From: Comamonadaceae bacterium
GTDB lineage: Bacteria; Pseudomonadota; Gammaproteobacteria; Burkholderiales; Burkholderiaceae_C
Length of the DNA stretch: 5,613 nucleotides
Assembly (NCBI GenBank): GCA_021286965.1
Contig: JAJTBK010000066.1
Span: 1-5,613 of the forward strand
Direction of reading: 5' to 3'
Part shown: one piece after another, positions 1 through 5,353 of the stretch
Numbering within the stretch: position 1 is the first letter of the stretch
Layout of the letters: each line of letters begins with the position of its first letter
Translations under genes and position numbers: made by a program
Notes under the pieces: generated by a model
The model's input: the letters and a program-made list of their open reading frames with translations, nothing else
What the model was told of the DNA's origin: nothing
Databases searched by the model: none

Positions 1-1
1 C

Positions 2-1066
2 CTGCGCACCAACTTCACGGCCCACCGGGTTTTCCAAGGGGATGTGTGGGACTTCGATCTCGCCAGCCTCGGAACGGTAGATATCGTCGCCGGAGGCCCC
101 CCGTGCCAGCCCTTTTCCCTCGGCGGCAAGCACCAGGCCGAGGCCGATGAGCGGGACATGTTCCCAGCCGCGATGCGCGCGATAGAACAGCTCGCACCCC
201 GGGCTTTCATCTTTGAAAACGTCAAAGGTCTGCTGCGACCGAGTTTTGCAACCTACTTCCAATACATCCTGCTGCGCCTGGCCTATCCGGAACACCGGGT
301 AAGCGTGCACCAACCATGGCAGGAGCACTTGGCGCAACTCCAGCGGCTACGCCCCCAGCACGGCACCGGACTGCATTACAAGGTGCATCACCAACTGCTC
401 AATGCCGCAGATTACGGAGTGCCCCAACTGCGCGAACGTGTTTTCATTGTTGGTATCCGTGCCGATATCGGGCAAGACTGGGCTTTTCCCCTTCCCACCC
501 ACAGTGAAGATCGCCTGCTATGGGAGCAACATATCAGCGGTGATTATTGGCAGCGCCACAATGTTCCGCCACAGGCACGCCCGGAAACTCCCGCTTCGGT
601 TTTAGAAAAAACGCAGCGCTTGCAAGCGCGTTACGGGCTCTTTGAACCAGCGCACCGTCCTTGGAAAACCATTCGGGATGCACTGCACGATCTGCCCGAT
701 CCGCGCCACCCCCATCCGTGGGCCGACCACACCTTGCGCGAAGGCGCACGCAGCTATCCCGGACACACCGGCAGTGACTACGACTGGCCCGCCAAAACCA
801 TCAAGGCCGGTGGACATGGCGTTCCCGGCGGCGAGAACATGATCCGCTACAGCGATGGCAGCCTGCGTTATTTCACGGTGCGCGAAGCCAAGCGTATCCA
901 GGCTTTTCCTGATGATTTCGTTATCCAAGGCGCCTGGGGTGAAGCCATGCGCCAAATTGGTAACGCCGTGCCCGTCACCCTTGGGCATATCCTGGGCCAG
1001 CAATTACGACAACTGCTCTCCTCCCATGCAGCCACATCGTCCCGTCCAGAACCACTGACAGCGTAA
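2..1066 (+). CDS. DNA (cytosine-5-)-methyltransferase, 5'-truncated by window edge
   Basis: This enzyme transfers a methyl group from S-adenosylmethionine to C5 of cytosine in a specific DNA site. The reading frame is open from base 2, so the protein starts upstream; a GTG at 44 lies too close to the catalytic motif to be the true start. Visible family motifs are: motif IV GGPPCQPFS with the catalytic Cys at 104-106; motif VI ENV at 215-223; motif VIII QLRER at 425-439; motif IX around REAKRIQAFP at 881-910; and motif X QIGNAVPV at about 953-976. Motif I (SAM binding) must lie before the window. The target recognition domain lies roughly at 460-860; I cannot read its specificity. The stop is 13 bases before the aminotransferase ATG. 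Sampled lines are about 55-65% GC, below the roughly 67% of the next gene, which suits a horizontally acquired restriction-modification or orphan methylase. A partner endonuclease, if any, is outside the window. Confidence 0.93.
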   Translation: MRTNFTAHRVFQGDVWDFDLASLGTVDIVAGGPPCQPFSLGGKHQAEADERDMFPAAMRAIEQLAPRAFIFENVKGLLRPSFATYFQYILLRLAYPEHRVSVHQPWQEHLAQLQRLRPQHGTGLHYKVHHQLLNAADYGVPQLRERVFIVGIRADIGQDWAFPLPTHSEDRLLWEQHISGDYWQRHNVPPQARPETPASVLEKTQRLQARYGLFEPAHRPWKTIRDALHDLPDPRHPHPWADHTLREGARSYPGHTGSDYDWPAKTIKAGGHGVPGGENMIRYSDGSLRYFTVREAKRIQAFPDDFVIQGAWGEAMRQIGNAVPVTLGHILGQQLRQLLSSHAATSSRPEPLTA

Positions 1067-1079
1067 AGCGCAAGACGAT

Positions 1080-2264
1080 ATGAAACTCTCCCGCCGCGCC
1101 CAGCGCATCGAGCCCTTTTACGTCATGGAAGTCGCCAAGGCCGCGCAGGCCCGGGCGGCCGAAGTCGCCAGCGGCGGCGCGCCGATGATTTTTCTCAACA
1201 TCGGCGAGCCCGACTTCACCGCCCCGCCGCTGGTGCAAGAGGCGGCAGCGCGCGCCATTAGCACCGGGCAGTCGCAGTACACGCCGGCGCTTGGGCTCGA
1301 CGCGCTGCGCGAGGCCATCAGCGGCTGGTATGCGCAGCGCTTTGGGCTGCACATACCGGCGCGGCGCATCGTCGTCACTGCTGGCGCTTCGGCGGCGCTG
1401 CAGCTCGCCTGCCTGGCGCTGATCGACGCCGACGACGAAATCCTCATGCCCGACCCGAGCTACCCCTGCAACCGCCACTTCGTCACGGCGGCCGAGGGCC
1501 GGGCGGTGCTGCTGCCGACCGATGCGAGCGCGCGCTTTCAGCTCAGCGCCGCCCAGGTGCAGGCCGCCTGGGGTGCGCACACGCGTGGCGTGCTGCTGGC
1601 CTCGCCGTCCAACCCCACCGGCACCTCGATCGCGCCCGCCGAGCTGCGCGCCATCCACGAGGTGGTGCGCGCACGCGCCGGTGTGACGCTGATCGACGAG
1701 ATTTATCTGGGCCTGTCCTACGACAGTGCCTTCGGCCAGAGCGCGCTGGCGCTGGGCGAAGACGTCATCAGCATCAACAGCTTCAGCAAGTACTTCAGCA
1801 TGACCGGCTGGCGCCTGGGCTGGCTGGTGCTGCCCGAGGCGCTGGTGCCCGCCGTCGAGCGCCTGGCGCAAAACCTGTTCATCTGCCCCAGCACCATTGC
1901 CCAGCACGCCGCGCTGGCCTGTTTCGCCCCTGAGAGCCTGGCCGAATACGAGCGCCGGCGTGCCGAGTTCAAGGCGCGGCGCGACTACTTCATCCCGGCG
2001 CTCAACCAGCTCGGGCTGCAGGTGCCAGTGCTGCCCGACGGCGCTTTCTACGCCTGGGCCGACTGCAGCACAGCCGCGCAGCAGCTGGGCGTGGCCGGCA
2101 GCTGGGAGCTGGCTTTTGCCCTCATGGAACGCGCGCACCTGGCGGTCACGCCCGGGCGCGATTTTGGCCAGCACGCGCCCGAGCGCTTCGTGCGCTTTTC
2201 CACCGCCAATTCCATGGCGCAGCTGCAAGAGAGCGTGGCGCGGCTGACGCGCCTGCTGGGGTAA
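1080..2264 (+). CDS. Pyridoxal phosphate-dependent aminotransferase, class I/II (fold type I)
   Basis: A complete 394-residue cytoplasmic enzyme of the aspartate aminotransferase superfamily, moving amino groups between amino acids and 2-oxo acids through PLP. Visible features are: NIGEPDF at 40-46; Tyr67 in SQYTPALG; the phosphate-binding GASAALQ loop at 102-108; Tyr128, which should stack on the cofactor; SNPTG with Asn178; Asp206 and Tyr209 in LIDEIYLG; the Schiff-base Lys237 in SFSKYFSMTGWRLGW; and Arg372 in FVRFST, which binds the substrate carboxylate. Length is normal for the family. The ATG at 1080 gives the expected N-terminus (the IEPFYVMEVAKAA stretch), although no strong Shine-Dalgarno sequence precedes it. 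The amino acid specificity cannot be read from sequence alone, so I give no symbol. The TAA stop lies 9 bases before the left edge of the inserted cassette. Its GC-rich codon use matches the tol genes, so it belongs to the core genome. Confidence 0.95.
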   Translation: MKLSRRAQRIEPFYVMEVAKAAQARAAEVASGGAPMIFLNIGEPDFTAPPLVQEAAARAISTGQSQYTPALGLDALREAISGWYAQRFGLHIPARRIVVTAGASAALQLACLALIDADDEILMPDPSYPCNRHFVTAAEGRAVLLPTDASARFQLSAAQVQAAWGAHTRGVLLASPSNPTGTSIAPAELRAIHEVVRARAGVTLIDEIYLGLSYDSAFGQSALALGEDVISINSFSKYFSMTGWRLGWLVLPEALVPAVERLAQNLFICPSTIAQHAALACFAPESLAEYERRRAEFKARRDYFIPALNQLGLQVPVLPDGAFYAWADCSTAAQQLGVAGSWELAFALMERAHLAVTPGRDFGQHAPERFVRFSTANSMAQLQESVARLTRLLG

Positions 2265-2272
2265 AACCAAGG

Positions 2273-2279
2273 GTTAGCC
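2273..2279 (+). other. Left cassette boundary, GTTAGCC core site
   Basis: This is a GTTRRRY-like core site with one departure from consensus (C at the sixth base). Crossover is expected between G2273 and T2274. It is the exact reverse complement of the R'' box of the attC site about 350 bases downstream, which links the two as ends of one cassette. It follows the aminotransferase stop by 8 bases. Confidence 0.75.
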
Positions 2280-2286
2280 AATTAAT

Positions 2287-2292
2287 AGGAGA
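2287..2292 (+). promoter_or_regulatory. Ribosome binding site of the cassette gene
   Basis: AGGAGA lies 4 bases before the GTG at 2297. This strong Shine-Dalgarno sequence, carried inside the cassette, decides the GTG start and would allow translation from any upstream transcript, such as read-through from the aminotransferase gene. Confidence 0.75.
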
Positions 2293-2296
2293 AAGA

Positions 2297-2599
2297 GTGT
2301 TTCGCATCCTTCTCGTTGCCCTACTCGCCTTTGGTGCTTGGAAGGGCTATGAAAAATATCGATTTCAGCATACAACCCCACAATTTCAAGGGATATCCCA
2401 AGAAATTGATATTTCAAATAGCTCTTCTAGACGCAACCGAAGCATCGATATAGCGCAAAAATTCCAATGCGATGGCCGAACCCATTGCTCTCAAATGACT
2501 TCTTGTGAAGAAGCCACCTTTTTTCTTCGAAATTGCCCTGGCACAAAAATGGATGGAAACAATGATGGTGTCCCATGCGAACAGCAGTGGTGCAAATGA
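2297..2599 (+). CDS. Small membrane-anchored or secreted Excalibur-domain protein (cassette gene)
   Basis: A 100-residue protein starting with GTG at 2297, supported by AGGAGA just upstream. Residues 2-15 are hydrophobic (FRILLVALLAFGAW) and look like an uncleaved signal anchor or a short signal peptide, placing the rest outside the cytoplasmic membrane. Residues 24-55 are polar and of unknown role. Residues 56-100 match the Excalibur calcium-binding domain: CDGRTHC, then SCEEATFFLRNCPG, then D86-x-N88-x-D90-G91-x-x-C94-E95, close to the DxDxDGxxCE signature. Six cysteines (58, 64, 70, 80, 94, 99) suggest disulfides. Excalibur domains are known at the ends of surface proteins, nucleases and cold-shock-like/DUF1294 membrane proteins; here the domain stands almost alone. 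Low GC and its position inside a cassette mark it as acquired. Its biological role is unknown. Confidence 0.88.
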   Translation: MFRILLVALLAFGAWKGYEKYRFQHTTPQFQGISQEIDISNSSSRRNRSIDIAQKFQCDGRTHCSQMTSCEEATFFLRNCPGTKMDGNNDGVPCEQQWCK

Positions 2600-2621
2600 A
2601 AATAGCAAATCAATCCATCTG

Positions 2622-2680
2622 GGCTAACAGTTCGTCGCAGCCCACCGCCTACGGCGTCGGCTGAACTCAGGCCGATAGAA
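2622..2680 (+). other. attC: attC recombination site (59-base element)
   Basis: This is a 59-bp imperfect palindrome just after the cassette gene stop. It reads R'' GGCTAAC (2622-2628), a left spacer of 10 bases, L'' AGCC (2639-2642), a central hairpin in which ACCGCC and GGCGT pair with one bulged C around the loop TAC (2650-2652), L' GGCT (2659-2662), a right spacer of 11 bases, and the R' position GATAGAA (2674-2680). AGTTC (2629-2633) and GAACT (2663-2667) are also complementary. The stretch GTTCGTCGCAGCC and the end TGAACTCAGGC closely resemble the attC sites of aadA-type cassettes as I remember them. The R' box departs from GTTRRRY because its last six bases come from the chromosomal flank. 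The high GC of this stretch contrasts with the AT-rich ORF, as is usual for attC. Confidence 0.82.
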
Positions 2681-2687
2681 CAAAACC

Positions 2688-3101
2688 ATGGCTTTTACTT
2701 TTCCCGTGCGCGTGTATTGGGAGGACACCGATGCCGGCGGCATCGTCTTCTACGCCAATTACCTCAAGTTTTTCGAGCGCGCGCGCACCGAATGGCTGCG
2801 CAGCCTGGGCTTTTCGCAGCAGGCGCTGCGCACCGAGCACGGCGGCATGTTTGTCGTCAGCCAGGCGCAGTTGCAGTACCTGCGCCCGGCACGCCTGGAC
2901 GATGAACTTTGGATCACCGCCCAGGTCAGCGAAAAAGGCCGCGCCGCGTTGACCATAGAGCAGCAGGCGCTACTGAAACCGCAGCAGGCCGGGGCCGCCC
3001 CGACGCTGCTGTGCCAGGGGCAGGTGCGCGTCGGCTGGGTCGATGGCGCCCACCTGCGCCCGGCGCGCATCCCGAATTTTGTGTTGGAAACCTTTGCATG
3101 A
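2688..3101 (+). CDS. ybgC: Tol-Pal system-associated acyl-CoA thioesterase YbgC
   Basis: A complete 137-residue cytoplasmic thioesterase of the 4-hydroxybenzoyl-CoA thioesterase (hotdog) family, which hydrolyses acyl-CoA thioesters. The signature YWEDTDAGGIVFYANYLKFF starts at residue 10; Asp15 is the counterpart of the catalytic Asp18 of E. coli YbgC. The next helix, FFERARTEWL, is typical. Length is normal. An in-frame TAG at 2676-2678 excludes longer starts, so ATG 2688 is the start. It has no clear Shine-Dalgarno sequence; the bases now upstream are attC sequence plus 13 bases of original flank, because the cassette inserted there. The stop overlaps the tolQ start in ATGA, which indicates translational coupling and a shared operon. 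Confidence 0.95.
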   Translation: MAFTFPVRVYWEDTDAGGIVFYANYLKFFERARTEWLRSLGFSQQALRTEHGGMFVVSQAQLQYLRPARLDDELWITAQVSEKGRAALTIEQQALLKPQQAGAAPTLLCQGQVRVGWVDGAHLRPARIPNFVLETFA

Positions 3102-3793
3102 ACTCCCAAGACATGTCCATCGTCAACCTCATGCTGCACGCCAGCTGGGTGGTGCAGCTGGTGATGCTGCTGCTCATCGGCGTCTCGATCGCGAGCTGGG
3201 CGGCCATTTTTCGCAAGCTCTTTGCCTTGAAGCGCGTACGGACACTGAACGAGGAATTCGAGCGTGAATTCTGGTCCGGCACCAGTCTGAACGAGCTCTT
3301 TGCCGCCGCCGCGCAAAACGCCAAGCACTGCGGCCCGATGGAGCGTATTTTTGCCAGCGGTATGCGCGAATACCAAAAACTGCGCGAGCGCCGCATCACC
3401 GACCCTGGCACCTTGCTGGACGGCGCGCGCCGCGCCATGCGCGCGAGCTTCCAGCGCGAGATGGACGTGGTCGAATCGAGCCTGTCCTTCCTCGGCTCAG
3501 TCGCCTCGGTCAGCCCTTACGTGGGCCTGTTTGGCACCGTCTGGGGCATCATGCACGCCTTCACCGGCTTTGCCGGCATGGAGCAGATCACCCTGGCCAC
3601 CGTCGCCCCGGGCATTGCCGAGGCCCTGGTCGCCACCGCCATCGGCCTGTTCGCCGCCATTCCGGCCGTGATTGCCTACAACCGCTTTGCGCGCGAGATC
3701 GATCGCGTGGCCATGCACCAGGAGACTTTCATCGAGGAGTTCTCCAACATCCTGCAGCGCAACCTGGGCGCGCATTCGCCCTCGGGCCACTGA
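3098..3793 (+). CDS. tolQ: Tol-Pal proton-channel subunit TolQ
   Basis: A 231-residue inner-membrane protein of the MotA/TolQ/ExbB family. With TolR it uses the proton motive force to energise TolA, supporting outer-membrane constriction at division. The ATG at 3098 overlaps the ybgC stop (TGA 3099-3101) and has GGAAA at 3086-3090, 7 bases upstream. The open frame runs further back, but only through ybgC in another frame. Three membrane segments are visible: about 17-38, 129-152 and 172-193, with a large cytoplasmic loop between the first two. The conserved channel threonines are present as Thr147 (LFGTVWG) and Thr180 (LVATAIGL), matching E. coli Thr145 and Thr178. Length matches the family. 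Confidence 0.96.
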   Translation: MNSQDMSIVNLMLHASWVVQLVMLLLIGVSIASWAAIFRKLFALKRVRTLNEEFEREFWSGTSLNELFAAAAQNAKHCGPMERIFASGMREYQKLRERRITDPGTLLDGARRAMRASFQREMDVVESSLSFLGSVASVSPYVGLFGTVWGIMHAFTGFAGMEQITLATVAPGIAEALVATAIGLFAAIPAVIAYNRFAREIDRVAMHQETFIEEFSNILQRNLGAHSPSGH

Positions 3794-3797
3794 CACC

Positions 3798-3802
3798 GGA
3801 AG
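3798..3802 (+). promoter_or_regulatory. Ribosome binding site of tolR
   Basis: GGAAG lies 7 bases before ATG 3810 in the 16-base tolQ-tolR gap. It favours this ATG over the second in-frame ATG at 3819. Confidence 0.55.
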
Positions 3803-3809
3803 ACCCCCT

Positions 3810-4238
3810 ATGCCCGCCATGGCCTCGCGCAGCGGCAGCCGCCGCCGCGCCATGAACGAAATCAACATGGTGCCCTTCATCGACGTGATGCTGGTGCTGC
3901 TCATCATCTTCATGGTGACGGCGCCCATGCTCACGCCCGGCAGCATCGACGTGCCCAGCGTCGGCAAGAGCAAGAACCAGCCCAAGGCCTTTGCCAGCGT
4001 CATCGTCGCCAAAGACGGCGGCGTGCGCTTCAAGACCAAGGAGGCCGAGCGCAGCCTGAGCACGCGCGAGCTGGGCGAGGCCGCCAAGAGCTGGCAGCAG
4101 GCGCAGCCCGATGGCTCGGCCATCATCATCGCCGCCGACAAAAACGTGCAGTACGAAACCGTGATGAAAGCCATGGACGCGCTGCAGCGCGCCGGTGTGC
4201 AGCGCGTGGGCCTGTCGGTCAAACAAGGGAACCCTTGA
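3810..4238 (+). CDS. tolR: Tol-Pal motor subunit TolR (ExbD/TolR family)
   Basis: A 142-residue inner-membrane protein with a short basic cytoplasmic N-terminus (SGSRRR), one membrane segment at about 23-40 and a periplasmic domain to residue 142. The family hallmark NEINMVPFIDVMLVLLIIFM is present; Asp25 is the proton-pathway aspartate, equivalent to Asp23 of E. coli TolR. The periplasmic part ends in VGLSVKQGNP, typical of the TolR dimerisation domain. It works with TolQ as the motor that drives TolA. The start at 3810 is supported by GGAAG upstream; the open frame continues back into tolQ, but that part is out-of-frame shadow. An alternative start at 3819 would remove three residues. Confidence 0.95.
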   Translation: MPAMASRSGSRRRAMNEINMVPFIDVMLVLLIIFMVTAPMLTPGSIDVPSVGKSKNQPKAFASVIVAKDGGVRFKTKEAERSLSTRELGEAAKSWQQAQPDGSAIIIAADKNVQYETVMKAMDALQRAGVQRVGLSVKQGNP

Positions 4239-4254
4239 GAGCGCCGCCGGCTCC

Positions 4255-5304
4255 ATGACCACCATGACCCCGAGTTTGCGCGACCGCGATCAGTTTGCCC
4301 CGCCACCACCGCCTGGGCGGATGCGCGCCGTGGTGCTGGCCGTTTTGGCCCACGCCATCCTCATCGGCGCCCTGACCTGGGGCGTGCGCTGGAAGGCCAG
4401 CGCCGAGCAGCCTGCCGTCGAGGCCGAGTTGTGGTCGGCCCTGCCGCAGCAGGCCGCGCCGCGCGAAGTGCTGCCGCCCCCACCCCCACCGCCGCCCGAA
4501 CCCACCCCGGCACCAGCCCCACCGCCGCCGGCCCCGCCCACTCCCGCCCCCAAGGTGCAGGAGCCGCCCGACACGCACGAGGCCGAGATCGCCCTGGCGC
4601 AAAAGAAAAAACGCCTGGAAGAAGAGAAAAAACGCCACCAGCAAGAGATCGAGCAAGAAAAGAAAGACAAGGAACGGCGCGAGCACCTGGAGCAGGAGAA
4701 AAAAGAGCGCCTGCAAAAAGAAAAGGCCGAGAAAGAAAAAGCCGAGAAAAACAAGGCAGAAAAAGACAAGGCTGCCAAGGAAAAGGCCGAAAAAGAGAAA
4801 GCCGACAAGGCCAAGGCTGAGAAAGAAAAAGCCGAGAAGGAAAAGGAAGAAAAAGCCGAACACGAAAAGCAGTTGGCCGAGAAGAAAAAACTCGCCGACG
4901 ACAAGCGCCGCGCCGACGCTGCGGAGGCCAAGCGCGCGGAGGAATTCCGCAAGGAGCAAATGGCGCGCATGGCCGGTCTTGCCGGCGCCAGCGGCGGCGC
5001 CAACGCCACGGGCAGCGCCAAACAAAGCTCCGGCCCCTCGGGCAGCTACGGCGGCAAGGTGGCGGCCAAGGTCAAGCCCAACATCATCTACCCCGACGCC
5101 GTGGTGGGCAACCCGCGCGCCGAGGTCGAGGTACGGGCGGCGCCCGACGGCACCATCGTCGGACGCAAGCTCATCCAATCGAGTGGCAACAAAGCCTGGG
5201 ACGATGCCGTGTTGCGCGCGCTGGACAAAACCGAAACCCTGCCGCGCGACGTGGACGGGCGCGTGCCTGCCACGATCGTCATCGGTTTCCGACCGCAGGA
5301 TTGA
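4255..5304 (+). CDS. tolA: Cell envelope integrity protein TolA
   Basis: A 349-residue inner-membrane-anchored periplasmic protein that couples the TolQR motor to TolB and Pal at the outer membrane. Domains in order: a cytoplasmic tail with PPPPP at 16-20; a membrane segment at about 24-44 (RAVVLAVLAHAILIGALTWG); a proline-rich stretch at 74-105; a charged Lys/Glu/Ala helix from about 108 to 240 with pentapeptide repeats at 158-197; a Gly/Ala/Ser linker; and a C-terminal TonB/TolA-type domain from about 263 to 349 (VKPNIIYPDAV to IVIGFRPQD). That last domain is shorter than in E. coli TolA. The membrane His33 is kept, but the Ser expected four residues before it is Ala29. It starts 16 bases after tolR. 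ATG 4255 and ATG 4264 are both possible starts; neither has a strong Shine-Dalgarno sequence. A stand-alone TonB is the alternative reading, made unlikely by the tolQR context. Confidence 0.92.
   Translation: MTTMTPSLRDRDQFAPPPPPGRMRAVVLAVLAHAILIGALTWGVRWKASAEQPAVEAELWSALPQQAAPREVLPPPPPPPPEPTPAPAPPPPAPPTPAPKVQEPPDTHEAEIALAQKKKRLEEEKKRHQQEIEQEKKDKERREHLEQEKKERLQKEKAEKEKAEKNKAEKDKAAKEKAEKEKADKAKAEKEKAEKEKEEKAEHEKQLAEKKKLADDKRRADAAEAKRAEEFRKEQMARMAGLAGASGGANATGSAKQSSGPSGSYGGKVAAKVKPNIIYPDAVVGNPRAEVEVRAAPDGTIVGRKLIQSSGNKAWDDAVLRALDKTETLPRDVDGRVPATIVIGFRPQD
4726..4845 (+). repeat. Eight in-frame 15-bp repeats coding AxKxK pentapeptides in tolA
   Basis: Units start at 4726 and recur every 15 bases: AEKEK, AEKNK, AEKDK, AAKEK, AEKEK, ADKAK, AEKEK, AEKEK. 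The DNA unit is a variant of GCCGAGAAAGAAAAA, with synonymous changes between copies. The + strand is strongly purine-rich here and codons switch to AAA and GAA, unlike the rest of the operon. The product is the long helical stalk of TolA. Because whole units are multiples of three, copy number can change without a frameshift. Confidence 0.85.
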
Positions 5305-5337
5305 CCCCGCGCCGCCCAAGGCAGGGGCGGCGAGGGG
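5305..5337 (+). terminator. GC-rich hairpin after tolA, possible terminator or mRNA 3' structure
   Basis: CGCCGCCC (5310-5317) pairs perfectly with GGGCGGCG (5325-5332) around a 7-base loop. After a G-A mismatch, CCCC (5305-5308) pairs with GGGG (5334-5337), giving 12 base pairs directly behind the tolA stop. No T-run follows, so it is not a classic intrinsic terminator; it may slow polymerase, protect the tol mRNA end, or only reflect GC-rich sequence. Confidence 0.35.
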
Positions 5338-5353
5338 ACAATCGCCCCCCATC

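Larger units (their letters stand above)
2274..2674 (+). mobile_element. Solitary integron gene cassette (one CDS plus attC), inserted at a secondary site
   Basis: The 401-bp unit begins with TTAGCC, just after the G of GTTAGCC at 2273-2279, and ends at the G of the degenerate R' box at 2674. It holds one ORF starting 23 bases inside the left edge, then an attC site: the compact layout of integron cassettes. The seven bases at the left edge are the exact reverse complement of the R'' box GGCTAAC at 2622-2628. In the excised circle these would form a perfect R'/R'' pair, which is how cassettes are built. The ORF is about 42% GC (100 of 240 bases counted over 2341-2580) against about 67% in the flanking genes. 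No integrase, attI or second attC is visible, so this is a lone cassette. The exact crossover could shift by one base. Confidence 0.83.

Noticed and set aside
44..46. GTG 44 as start of the methyltransferase
   Set aside because: It would leave only about 20 residues before the catalytic PCQ motif and lose the SAM-binding motif I. The frame is open to base 2, so the gene is simply cut by the window edge.
975..2270. A 431-codon open frame on the minus strand, opposite the aminotransferase
   Set aside because: It mirrors a gene with all catalytic residues in place on the + strand, and its translation is low-complexity Arg/Gly/Ala/His with no family motif. Long antisense frames are common in GC-rich genes.
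2274..2674. The AT-rich island as a small insertion sequence or MITE
   Set aside because: No transposase, no terminal inverted repeats of transposon type and no target duplication are visible. The only edge match is the short core-box complementarity expected of a cassette.
2622..2680. The palindrome after the Excalibur gene as a Rho-independent terminator
   Set aside because: No T-run follows it. The spacers, core boxes and match to the left cassette edge fit an attC site much better.
2909..3097. An N-terminal extension of TolQ reaching back into ybgC
   Set aside because: The extra translation is basic, low-complexity out-of-frame ybgC sequence. ATG 3098 gives the family length, with an ATGA overlap and a Shine-Dalgarno sequence.
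5301..5342. A sigma-70 promoter for trhP made of TTGACC (5301-5306) and GACAAT (5337-5342)
   Set aside because: The spacing is 30 bases, far from the usual 17, and TTGACC overlaps the tolA stop. GACAAT alone could be a weak -10, but is not enough to call.
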